In this document: one piece after another, positions 5,986 through 13,087 of the stretch | Layout of the letters: each line of letters opens with the position of its first letter | Numbering within the stretch: position 1 is the first letter of the stretch | Source: CAZVYJ01 sp964631565 | Lineage (GTDB): Bacteria > Planctomycetota > Phycisphaerae > SM23-33 | Direction: 5' to 3' | Length of the DNA stretch: 13,123 bases | Assembly: GCA_964631565.1 (NCBI GenBank) | Contig: CAZVYJ010000070.1 | Span: 1 to 13,123 of the forward strand | The notes under the pieces: model-generated | What the model saw: only the letters and a program-made list of their open reading frames with translations | What the model was told of the DNA's origin: nothing | Database searches by the model: none | Translations under genes and position numbers: made by a program

Positions 5986-6660
5986 TCATTCTCCGAATTT
6001 GGTTTCCACTTCGTAGTCGTGGAAAAGCTTGTCGATCTTGTCCGCCATCTTATCGGCCAGTTCGTTTGCAACTTCCACGCCGTGGCTGGCGGCGGATTCT
6101 TCCCTGGCCTCGGTCTCCACCGGGCCGACAGGATAGCCTTTTTCGCGGTCCGTCGGCCAGAGGCGAACGTTGTCTTTCGGCGCGTTGCAGTCTATCAGCC
6201 TGACTTCCACTGCAAAGTTGCCCTGCCAGAGTTCCGTGTCCTGATATTCCTTGAGGCGGAATTCCTTCACCTCGATAAACATGACGATATCGGCGCCGAG
6301 TCTCCGCCCGACATTCCATACGCCGAGCTGGTTGAATTTCTTGTCGGTCATGCTGAGAGTCAGCAACTGCTCATAGCTCACAACGTCGGCTGCGACCTTG
6401 TTCTCCACAAGAAGCTTGTTGAGCCTTTCCGAAAGCTCGCGCTTTATCGGCTCGTATGAAAGCGGATTCGCCAGGTCGTCCACAAACACGAGGAACTTTT
6501 TGTCCTTGGGCGGCTCGTAGGTCGCCTTGACCTTTTCGGGGCCTTTAAACAAGGCGGCGAACCAGCCGACTCCGGCGCCTGAACAGCCGGCGGCGACTGA
6601 CATCAAACCGGCAAAACACATAATCATCGCGGCCCGCAATGTCTGTTTTGCAAACGTCAT
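5986..6660 (-). CDS. Lipoprotein, second of two tandem paralogues
   Basis: This 224-residue protein has a lipoprotein signal: a hydrophobic stretch ending in VAAGC, with lipid attachment at Cys26. The mature part has a beta strand (KKFLVFVDD), a helix (PIKRELSERLNKLL), VVSYEQLL, then VGRRLGADIVMFIEVKEFRL, and ends DKIDKLFHDYEVE. The order recalls the TolB-N/CsgG-like fold used by outer-membrane-associated lipoproteins, but this is a pattern impression, not a family hit. The upstream gene encodes a protein aligning along its whole length, with the same LGAD, EF and Y/HxxEV landmarks. Its ATG at 6660 overlaps that gene's TGA as ATGA, implying translational coupling. The partners probably act together in the periplasm. 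An ATG also overlaps its own stop at 5989, but the frame that follows looks non-coding. Confidence 0.85.
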   Translation of the reverse strand: MTFAKQTLRAAMIMCFAGLMSVAAGCSGAGVGWFAALFKGPEKVKATYEPPKDKKFLVFVDDLANPLSYEPIKRELSERLNKLLVENKVAADVVSYEQLLTLSMTDKKFNQLGVWNVGRRLGADIVMFIEVKEFRLKEYQDTELWQGNFAVEVRLIDCNAPKDNVRLWPTDREKGYPVGPVETEAREESAASHGVEVANELADKMADKIDKLFHDYEVETKFGE

Positions 6661-7310
6661 TTTTTGTCTTCCTTCGGGACTTCGTGGTCGTAGAACTTCT
6701 TGACAAGCTTGTCGGCGAAAAGCGTTTCGGTTGTCCGTCGAATCAGGCTGTCGTCCTTGCTCAGCTCGCCGGTGGGGTCTTTTTCCGGGTAAATCACGGA
6801 TATATCGCTGAAGCGAGCCACCTGCGACTGCCGTTCCGGCAGCGAGGTCTGGTACACGCTGACATCGGCATTAATCCGCCCGCGGAACAGCGACGAACTG
6901 AGCGGCTCGCGTGTGGAAAACTCCAGCAGCGAGATATAAATCACATAATCGGCGCCGAATCTGCTGCCAAGCTCTGTTTTGTCCATCGTGTCCCAGTAAA
7001 TGTTTTCGTCCTGGTACTTCACGATCCGCAGCGGATCGACGACGGTTATGCCTTTTACGTGCTTTTTCAGCAGCGAAGCGCATATCAGCGAAAGTTCCGC
7101 CCGCGCGCTGGGATACTCATACTGCACTCCCTGGTCGGCAAAGATAACGATTGCCGCGGTTTTGTTTTCCAGCCCGCTGAACTCGGCCTTCACTTCTTCT
7201 GTGGGGTTGCTGCCCATGAAAAGGTACGCCAGATAGCCCAGCGAATTCGTGCTGCAGCCGCCGAGCAATACGCCCAGCATCAATGTGGATATCAGGAGCT
7301 TCCTGGTCAT
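6657..7310 (-). CDS. Lipoprotein, first of two tandem paralogues
   Basis: This 217-residue lipoprotein starts MTRKLLISTLMLGVLLGGC, with a good lipobox and lipid attachment at Cys19. The start at 7310 is fixed by this signal and by AAGAGG seven bases upstream; a longer frame from 7472 has no signal peptide. Landmarks are AAIVIFADQG, the helix ARAELSLICASLL, ITVVDPLRIVKY, SRFGADYVIYISLLEF and the end KFYDHEVPKEDKK. These align with the next protein, so the genes are an old tandem duplication that has diverged widely. The fold may be TolB-N/CsgG-like. The residue after Cys19 is Ser, so in proteobacterial terms there is no inner-membrane retention signal. It lies 29 bases downstream of the DUF2752 gene. 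Role unknown; an envelope assembly or scaffolding part is a reasonable inference. Confidence 0.86.
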   Translation of the reverse strand: MTRKLLISTLMLGVLLGGCSTNSLGYLAYLFMGSNPTEEVKAEFSGLENKTAAIVIFADQGVQYEYPSARAELSLICASLLKKHVKGITVVDPLRIVKYQDENIYWDTMDKTELGSRFGADYVIYISLLEFSTREPLSSSLFRGRINADVSVYQTSLPERQSQVARFSDISVIYPEKDPTGELSKDDSLIRRTTETLFADKLVKKFYDHEVPKEDKK

Positions 7311-7339
7311 CGGAAAACCTCTTTTGTGTGTGTTAAATC

Positions 7340-7792
7340 TCATCGCAGCGGCAGTTCGCCGCTTGCAAGCCCCAGGCCGATTTTGATCGCCCACCCGGCC
7401 AGCAGGCCTGCAATCGCCGCCCAAAGCCACCACAGCCCGGGCTTCAGTCGCGGCGCCGCCGCTCTGCCGCAAACAAGTTCAACGGCGCCAGCCACAGTCA
7501 GAACGCATATAGCCAGGAATAGTATGATGCCAAATGGTTGCGCCCTGAACGCCCGAATCACCTGCCCGCGGCTCACCGCGGCCATCGAGGTTGTCATACC
7601 GCAGCCCGGACAGGGATAGCCCGTCTTCGTCAAAAACGAACACGGCGGCAGCTCGATCCTGATATAAGCCAGCACCAGCAGCGCTGCGCCCGCGCCGAGT
7701 ATTGCAGCCCCGCGAAGTCGAATTTTCTTTTTGTCGCCAATCGGCTTGTCGCTGTCAGGCGAAGCCTCGGCTTTCAAATCGCGAAACCGCAT
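7340..7792 (-). CDS. DUF2752-family membrane protein
   Basis: This 150-residue protein carries the DUF2752 signature: PPCSF at 49-53, then YPCPGCGMTTSM at 59-70 with Cys51, Cys61 and Cys64, followed by a conserved RGQVIRAFRAQPFG segment. Hydrophobic helices lie near 28-46, 88-109 and 119-141. The cysteine cluster sits between helices one and two, where it could bind metal or form disulfides, but no activity is established that I know of. The start at 7792 is chosen because GAGGA lies eight to nine bases upstream; longer in-frame starts at 7807 and 7834 lack this. It is 71 bases downstream of the VWA-domain gene and 29 bases upstream of the first lipoprotein, all on one strand, so co-expression is likely. 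Confidence 0.85.
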   Translation of the reverse strand: MRFRDLKAEASPDSDKPIGDKKKIRLRGAAILGAGAALLVLAYIRIELPPCSFLTKTGYPCPGCGMTTSMAAVSRGQVIRAFRAQPFGIILFLAICVLTVAGAVELVCGRAAAPRLKPGLWWLWAAIAGLLAGWAIKIGLGLASGELPLR

Positions 7793-7838
7793 CCAACACA
7801 TCCTCATGGAAGGGAATATCTTACCGCCCGGCATCTGC

Positions 7839-7858
7839 GCAGGTCAATTTAAACCTGC
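7839..7858 (-). other. Intercistronic hairpin
   Basis: GCAGGT (7839-7844) and ACCTGC (7853-7858) form a perfect six-pair stem with an eight-base AT-rich loop in the gap between the VWA gene and the DUF2752 gene. No T run follows on either strand, so it is not a standard terminator. It could be an RNA processing or stability element in the operon message. Confidence 0.35.
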
Positions 7859-7863
7859 CCGGA

Positions 7864-10356
7864 CTAATTCAGCTGCCACCTGCGGCGGAGCAGCCATTCG
7901 CATGTCAGCAGCACCACAACCAGCATGAACAGTATGGGGAAGTTATAACACTTTACTATCGTGGGCGTTGCAGCCGGGGCCGAAGCCAGCCCGCAGTCGC
8001 GCACCATATCGTCGATAAGTTCCGGCAGTGCGGCAATGTCGGCATATCTGCCGCCGTGGCCAGTCGCCAGGCGACCCAGCAGGTCGGAATCGCGCGCCAG
8101 GCGGTCCAGCTCGGCAAGATGAGGCAGAACCGTAATCGGGAGGCTGTCCGTTCCGAGCGACCGGCCCCGGTCGTCGGTCGCCGACGCCTCCAGTCGATAC
8201 GCGCCGGCTTCGCGCGGCGCAAAGACGCCCTCGAAAACCCCTGCCTCTGCAGATGGGGCAAGAGCTATCGCGACGGGGTTTTCGCTGCTTGAAGTAATCA
8301 CCCTGGCCGAGCAGACAGCCGACGCGGTCGGCGCCGGCCGGCCTATCATGTCCGCGACGCGCACGCGGACGGGCAGTTCCTGGCCGACCTTCACGCAGCT
8401 TCGCGGCGTCCGCATAAGCACGGAAGAGCTTGCCTGCGTCGACTTCGTATCGACGCCGGCGAGCCATCGCACAAGCTGCCCCCACAGCCGCGCGTAAGGC
8501 CCCTCGACGCCGGCTGCGCGAAGCGGCAGATACCATCGCCATGTTGTGTCGACCGTTAGCGCCGCGCTCCGCCCCGCGCCGAAATTCTGGACCGCGAGCA
8601 CCACGAGCGGACCCGCCTGGCTGCTGCGCGACGGATGAACCGCCAGCAGCGCCGCGCCGTCTTTTACCTGCTGCACCGAAACGCAGCCCTCAAGCTCGGG
8701 CAGTCTCGCGAGCGACTTGTCCGGGCCCCTGCCGCCGGGTCCCGCGAAATAACCCGCGATGCCCTCGAATACCGGATGTGCCTCGCCGGCTGCGGTCAGC
8801 TGCGGCAGGAACGCATCCATCTCCTGCCCCTGCTTTCTGCCGCCGCACAAAACCGGCAGAACCTTCTCGATATCCGTGCCGCCGTATCCGCCCGGCCCGA
8901 AGCTGCTGTGCCCGCCGAGCATGATAAGCCCCCCGCCGTCGTTCACGAAATCGCGGATGAGCTTCATCTGTCCGCCCGACAGAAAGGAACTGTCCAGGTC
9001 GCCGAGTATCAGCACGTCGAAGAGTTTGAAATCTTCCTTTGTCGCCGGCATAGCCGTCAGTTTCCGCCCGCTGGCGCCGCCCTGCGCCCAGAACGTGCTG
9101 CCGCGAGTCCGCACCAGTCCCATGAACTGCACGTTCGGGTCGGTGTCCAGCAGGCGCTTGAGATATTTGTACTCCGGGCGAATCGAGCCTTCGATATACA
9201 GTACTCGCAGCCGCGGGTCAGTCACGAGCACGTGAAGTTCGCCGAAGTTGTCAGCCGTCGTCGATTCATTGTCGGCGGCAAGCTCCACTTTCAGCCGGCG
9301 GATGTCGGGGCCTGTCTTTTCGTTGGTCGGCCGGCCGCGGGGCGCCCACTTGAGGTCCGCGACAAGTTCGTCGTCGTTTTTGTCGGTCCACAGTTTCTCG
9401 ATCGCGATCGGCTGATCGCTGCCTGCTTCGTAAAGCTTCAGGCTGACCGATTCATTGGCCAGGCTGGTGAGCTTCACTCGCGCGGTTACGGAGGTGAGGT
9501 TGTCCCTCACGCACTGCAGCGGCGCTTCAAGCGAAACAAGCTCTGCGTTGCGTCGCGAACCGGCTGTCTCTTTTTCCGAACCGACGCCGGCGGTGTAAAT
9601 TCTGGCCTGTACGCTGTCGGCCGCCGCGGAGACGCTGTCGGCCGCGTTGTGCAGTCCGTCCGAGACGACCAGGATGCACGCAAGGCTATCCGGCGAAAAC
9701 TCGCCGCCGACCCGGCGCAACGCTGCGGCGATGTTCGTCGAGTCGGTCCCCTCGCCGGACGCGGAAAGTCCGGCAAGCTCGTCGCATGACGACGTCTGCC
9801 GCGCGTCGCCTGCAAAGTAATACCACGCCGGGCGGAAGTTTTCGCTTATCCGGTCGGCCTGGAACGACAGCATCGAGACGGCCTGCCTGTAGCGGCCGGG
9901 CAGATTGGCGCCGTCGCTGGTATTCATGGAGGCCGATCGGTCAACGAGTATCGCCATGACGGGTTTGCTCTCGTTGACGGCCGGCGCGACAACCACAGCC
10001 GGCTTGAACAGCAGCGCCAGCAGCATGAGTATTGCTGCGCTTCTCATCGCCATGAGAGCGGCGAGTCTGCCCCGGCCGAGCTGCGAATAAACGGAGGCGT
10101 AAAACACCCCGGCCGCCAAGATGACCTGTCCGGCGAGAATCGCCAGCCAGGCGCCCTGCCCCACGCCGCCGAGCGCCAAAACGAGCAGGCCGACCGCGGC
10201 GGAGGCTGCGGCGACAATCGCAGCGGCGGTAAGCTTTCTCTGCCGATACCACTGCCAGGCGCCGGCGGCGAGCAGGATTATCGACACGCCGACAAGCAGC
10301 GCAGCCAGCAGGACCACGCTGTCGGTGCCGCGGAATTGCACGGATATACGATCCAT
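7864..10356 (-). CDS. Membrane protein with VWA and glutamine-amidotransferase-like domains
   Basis: This 830-residue protein has several N-terminal helices (about 13-32, 43-64, 68-88 and 103-123). A von Willebrand factor A domain (about 130-260) follows, whose metal site includes DRSAS at 139-143, probably Thr204, and Asp233 in VVSDG. Next come a beta-rich stretch (about 270-380), a class I GATase-like domain (about 384-635), a second beta-rich domain (about 640-745), and a C-terminal helix (about 805-822) with a basic tail. The GATase-like elbow reads GGGLIMLGGHSSFGPGG, with no Cys at the usual nucleophile place, so amidotransferase activity is unlikely. Similar proteins are common in planctomycetes and relate to the Bat/aerotolerance group, but no MoxR or DUF58 gene is in view. 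Large outer domains suggest a metal-dependent protein-binding role at the membrane. No strong ribosome site precedes the ATG. Confidence 0.9.
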   Translation of the reverse strand: MDRISVQFRGTDSVVLLAALLVGVSIILLAAGAWQWYRQRKLTAAAIVAAASAAVGLLVLALGGVGQGAWLAILAGQVILAAGVFYASVYSQLGRGRLAALMAMRSAAILMLLALLFKPAVVVAPAVNESKPVMAILVDRSASMNTSDGANLPGRYRQAVSMLSFQADRISENFRPAWYYFAGDARQTSSCDELAGLSASGEGTDSTNIAAALRRVGGEFSPDSLACILVVSDGLHNAADSVSAAADSVQARIYTAGVGSEKETAGSRRNAELVSLEAPLQCVRDNLTSVTARVKLTSLANESVSLKLYEAGSDQPIAIEKLWTDKNDDELVADLKWAPRGRPTNEKTGPDIRRLKVELAADNESTTADNFGELHVLVTDPRLRVLYIEGSIRPEYKYLKRLLDTDPNVQFMGLVRTRGSTFWAQGGASGRKLTAMPATKEDFKLFDVLILGDLDSSFLSGGQMKLIRDFVNDGGGLIMLGGHSSFGPGGYGGTDIEKVLPVLCGGRKQGQEMDAFLPQLTAAGEAHPVFEGIAGYFAGPGGRGPDKSLARLPELEGCVSVQQVKDGAALLAVHPSRSSQAGPLVVLAVQNFGAGRSAALTVDTTWRWYLPLRAAGVEGPYARLWGQLVRWLAGVDTKSTQASSSVLMRTPRSCVKVGQELPVRVRVADMIGRPAPTASAVCSARVITSSSENPVAIALAPSAEAGVFEGVFAPREAGAYRLEASATDDRGRSLGTDSLPITVLPHLAELDRLARDSDLLGRLATGHGGRYADIAALPELIDDMVRDCGLASAPAATPTIVKCYNFPILFMLVVVLLTCEWLLRRRWQLN

Positions 10357-10428
10357 TCAAATAACCAGACGCCGCAGGAAAGTTTTTGTTGCTGCCGCCG
10401 TCCCTCGGGAACGGCCCGGATATAAATT

Positions 10429-11922
10429 CTAACGCTTCCGCGGGCCCATATACAGCACGTCGGCCAGCCGGTCGCGAGGAACAATCTGCTCCAGCATGGC
10501 AAGGTGCGCCGAGAAGCCGCCCTCTTCCCACGGGCAGTGCGCGTCGGACCCCAGCGCGATTTTCACGCCGCGTTCGATGCACGCCGCGAAAAAGTCCGCA
10601 TCCGGCCTGTTGATGTGAAAGCTAAGCTCGGCGGCGGTGCCGGAATCGGCAAGCATGTCGGCCAGCGGCGCGTACAGTTCCGTTATCAGCCCGACCTTTT
10701 TGAACGGCAAAACGCGGAACGGATGCGCCAGAACATCCACGCCGTGCGATATGAGGGCCTCGTTGACCCGCATGAACTCGGCGGCCGTCTCGCCGCGGGT
10801 AAGCGAACCGTTGTCGAGAGGCATCCAGTGAATCGCGCCGACGATAAGGTCGAGCCACTGGCGGTCCTCGTCGCGGAGAATCAGGTCGCCGGCGGCATCG
10901 AGTTCGACCTCCATGCCGATGCGGACCCGGCTGTTGCGCAGCGGCTCGACGGCCCGGCGGAACTGGTCGGCTCGCAATTGCGGCATGGTGCGCCAGTATG
11001 CCGGCTCGTACACGTGGCGGGCCTTCCAGAAATCTTCAGCCGGTATGTAAAGCTGCGGCGAATGTTCGACCAGGCAGAGGCCGCTCATGCCGAACCGCCC
11101 GGCCCTGTCGATGGCCGTCGCCGTCGATATGCCCCTGCCGCAATAGGCGAACTCGGTGTGGCAGTGGCAGTCAACCACCGGCACGCCTTCGGGCACGGTG
11201 AGATTGCGGACCTCGGCCTTCACGTCGCGGCCGGCGAGCGTGACAAGCCCGTAGTTGAACCCATGGCTGCACAGCGCCTTGACGGTGAGATACTTCACGC
11301 CCATGTGTTCGTGCAGCGGGTAACCTTCGTGGTAGTGGCCGCTTATCGACATCAGCACGCCGGCGCGGGCGTAATTTTCCAGCACCTGTTCGCGATTGAG
11401 CATGTTCATCGGGTAGCCGGGAAAATCTATCCAGGGGTCGAGTATGTTGTGCTGCAGGGCGACTATCGGGCCGCCGGGCAAGGCGGCGATTTTCGTCATC
11501 ATGTCCAGGTCGCTTTCCCGCCGCGTGCAGAAATCGCCCGGCTCGTACGGGTCCACGATAATCACGAACCGGTAGCCGCCAAGCTCAATCAGGCCGGTCC
11601 TGGCGTCGAAAACCTTCAGCGCCATTTCGGCGCTGATGTCGTGGTTGCCCGGCGCGACCAGCAGCGGCGAGTCCGGGGCGGCCTCGCGGATTTCGTCGCG
11701 GAGTTCCATGAGATAACCCTCGGCTGCGGGATCGGCGCCGTTGTCGACAAGGTCGCCCAGAAGTGCTATCGCGTCGAACCCGCCGCGGCGCCTGGCGTCT
11801 TCAATGGCGCGGCGCAAAAGCTCGCGCCCGTATTCGCGCTGACGGCCGGCCGGATCGGTCGTTTCGGCAGTCGGAAGATAATGAACATCCGCTATAACCA
11901 GCAGTCTGAATGTCGAATCCAA
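10429..11922 (-). CDS. Fusion of a metallophosphoesterase and a PHP-domain phosphoesterase
   Basis: This 497-residue protein joins two different metal-dependent phosphoesterase domains. Residues 5 to about 230 are a calcineurin-like metallophosphoesterase with ADVH (Asp12, His14), GDLVDNG (Asp57), GNHD (92-95), QHN (His158) and GHYH (195-198). Residues about 247 to 490 are a PHP domain of the histidinol-phosphatase type: DCHCH (Asp251, His253, His255), VEHS (Glu286, His287), GMEVEL (Glu338), IHW (His365), AHPF (His400) and GSDAH (Asp460, His462). Both metal sites look complete, and there is no signal peptide. The TTG at 11922 is chosen because AGGAG lies nine bases upstream; an in-frame ATG at 12006 adds 28 residues unlike any domain. 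trpD starts 111 bases away in the other direction. Substrates are unknown; a histidinol-phosphate, nucleotide or nucleic-acid substrate are all possible. Confidence 0.88.
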   Translation of the reverse strand: MDSTFRLLVIADVHYLPTAETTDPAGRQREYGRELLRRAIEDARRRGGFDAIALLGDLVDNGADPAAEGYLMELRDEIREAAPDSPLLVAPGNHDISAEMALKVFDARTGLIELGGYRFVIIVDPYEPGDFCTRRESDLDMMTKIAALPGGPIVALQHNILDPWIDFPGYPMNMLNREQVLENYARAGVLMSISGHYHEGYPLHEHMGVKYLTVKALCSHGFNYGLVTLAGRDVKAEVRNLTVPEGVPVVDCHCHTEFAYCGRGISTATAIDRAGRFGMSGLCLVEHSPQLYIPAEDFWKARHVYEPAYWRTMPQLRADQFRRAVEPLRNSRVRIGMEVELDAAGDLILRDEDRQWLDLIVGAIHWMPLDNGSLTRGETAAEFMRVNEALISHGVDVLAHPFRVLPFKKVGLITELYAPLADMLADSGTAAELSFHINRPDADFFAACIERGVKIALGSDAHCPWEEGGFSAHLAMLEQIVPRDRLADVLYMGPRKR

Positions 11923-11959
11923 TTTACAGCTCTCCTGACAAACGTCAAAACGCCCGCTG

Positions 11960-11987
11960 TTGCGAGCGGCGACGCGGCGAATATAAT
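11960..11987 (+). promoter_or_regulatory. Sigma70-like promoter for trpD in a divergent intergenic region
   Basis: TTGCGA (11960-11965) and a perfect TATAAT (11982-11987) are 16 bases apart, predicting a start near 11994 and a leader of about 40 bases. A short dyad, CCGCT/AGCGG (11954-11969), covers the -35 box. The -10 reads TATATT on the minus strand, so it might also serve the phosphoesterase gene. No leader peptide rich in Trp codons is visible, so classical attenuation is not supported. Confidence 0.6.
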
Positions 11988-12033
11988 GCTTCCAAGCTGA
12001 CAGCATATCAGAATTCGGCCGAGAGGCGAAACA

Positions 12034-13056
12034 ATGAGCGAACTTTCATACAGGGACATCCTCGGCGCGGTGATGGCCGGCGAAAATCTTTCGCGCGAGC
12101 AGTCGCAGGCGGCATTCGGCGAAATCATGGACGGCAAGTGGACGGAAGCCCAGATAGCCGGCCTGCTGATAGCCCTGGCGATCAAGGGTGAATCGGTCGA
12201 CGAGATAGCCGGCGCCGCGACGGCTATGCGCCGGCACGTAACGCCCATAGACACCGGCGGCGAGGATGTAATCGACACCTGCGGAACAGGCGGAACGGGC
12301 CTGAGCACGCTGAATGTATCGACTGCGGCGGCCCTGGTCTGCGCCGGGGCCGGCGTGAAGGTGGCCAAGCACGGCAACCGAACCAACACGCGGGCGAGCG
12401 GGTCGGCCGACGTGCTGGCGGCGCTGGGCGTGAATATCGACGCCTCGCCGACCGTCGTCGCAAAATGCCTCGCCGAGGCGAACGTGTGCTTCTGTTTCGC
12501 CGTCCGCTGCCACCCTGCGATGAAATACGCCGCGGGCGTGCGAAGGCAGCTCGCCGTGCGGACCATTTTCAACGTGCTCGGGCCGCTGACGAACCCGGCC
12601 GGCGCCAAACGGCAGATCATGGGCGTGGCCGACGAAGATATTACAGAGAAAATCGCGACCGTTCTCGGCTCGCTCGGCGCGACGAGGGCGATGGTCGTCC
12701 ACGCCGAAGACGGGCTGGACGAAATTTCGATAACCACACCGACGAAAATCTCGGAGTTTGCCGGCGGAAAAGTGAGCACGTTCTGGGTTCAGCCGGAAGA
12801 CTTCGGCATGACCCGGGCGTTGATGAAAGATATCACCGTCGACTCGCCGCAGCAGTCGGCGGAGATTATCCGCGGCGTGCTGGCCGGTGAGAAAGGCCCG
12901 GCCCGCGACATTACGGTTCTCAATGCGGCAGCGGCGCTGGCTGTCGCGGACAAGGCAGCCGACATCGCCAAAGGCGTGAAAATCGCGGTAAAAGCCATTG
13001 ATTCCGGCGCCGCGGCAAAGGCGCTCAAAAAACTCGTTGCAGTAAGCAACAAATAA
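12034..13056 (+). CDS. trpD: Anthranilate phosphoribosyltransferase
   Basis: This 340-residue enzyme joins anthranilate and PRPP to give phosphoribosylanthranilate, the second step of tryptophan synthesis, in the cytoplasm. The length is normal. Motifs in order are DTCGTGGTG (81-89) with STLNVSTAAAL for PRPP, KHGNR (112-116) and SGSADVLAALG (122-132), HPAMKYAAGVRRQLAVRTIFNVLGPLTNPA from 160 with Arg170 a candidate anthranilate-binding residue, and EDGLDE (225-230), whose last Asp-Glu pair binds magnesium. Between KHGNR and SGSAD the usual serine-rich loop is replaced by TNTRA. GAGG lies seven bases before the ATG, and a good promoter precedes it. No other trp gene is next to it; the terminal repeat begins 31 bases after the stop. 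Confidence 0.96.
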   Translation: MSELSYRDILGAVMAGENLSREQSQAAFGEIMDGKWTEAQIAGLLIALAIKGESVDEIAGAATAMRRHVTPIDTGGEDVIDTCGTGGTGLSTLNVSTAAALVCAGAGVKVAKHGNRTNTRASGSADVLAALGVNIDASPTVVAKCLAEANVCFCFAVRCHPAMKYAAGVRRQLAVRTIFNVLGPLTNPAGAKRQIMGVADEDITEKIATVLGSLGATRAMVVHAEDGLDEISITTPTKISEFAGGKVSTFWVQPEDFGMTRALMKDITVDSPQQSAEIIRGVLAGEKGPARDITVLNAAAALAVADKAADIAKGVKIAVKAIDSGAAAKALKKLVAVSNK

Positions 13057-13087
13057 TATTCCAAAACACAACGAGCCGCGAACGTAA

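Noticed and set aside
5528..5989. A 153-residue frame starting with an ATG that overlaps the lipoprotein stop as ATGA
   Set aside because: The first 74 residues have no domain or signal features and cover the promoter and dyad of the 79-residue gene. The ATG at 5767 has its own ribosome site and begins a clean membrane helix.
10381..10428. A GC-rich hairpin (CCGTCCC with GGGAACGG) before the VWA gene as a terminator
   Set aside because: One unpaired base, a two-base loop and no T run on the minus strand after it. It does not clearly separate the fusion gene from the VWA gene.
10504..12000. A 498-residue plus-strand open frame opposite the phosphoesterase fusion, and a 384-residue one at 8635-9789 opposite the VWA gene
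   Set aside because: Long antisense frames are expected opposite GC-rich genes. Their translations are Arg/Ala/Gly/His-rich with no recognisable motif, while the minus-strand proteins have complete domains.
11923..12006. A 28-residue N-terminal extension of the phosphoesterase fusion from the ATG at 12006
   Set aside because: The added residues match no domain and would cover the trpD promoter region. The TTG at 11922 has AGGAG at proper spacing, directly before the first conserved strand.
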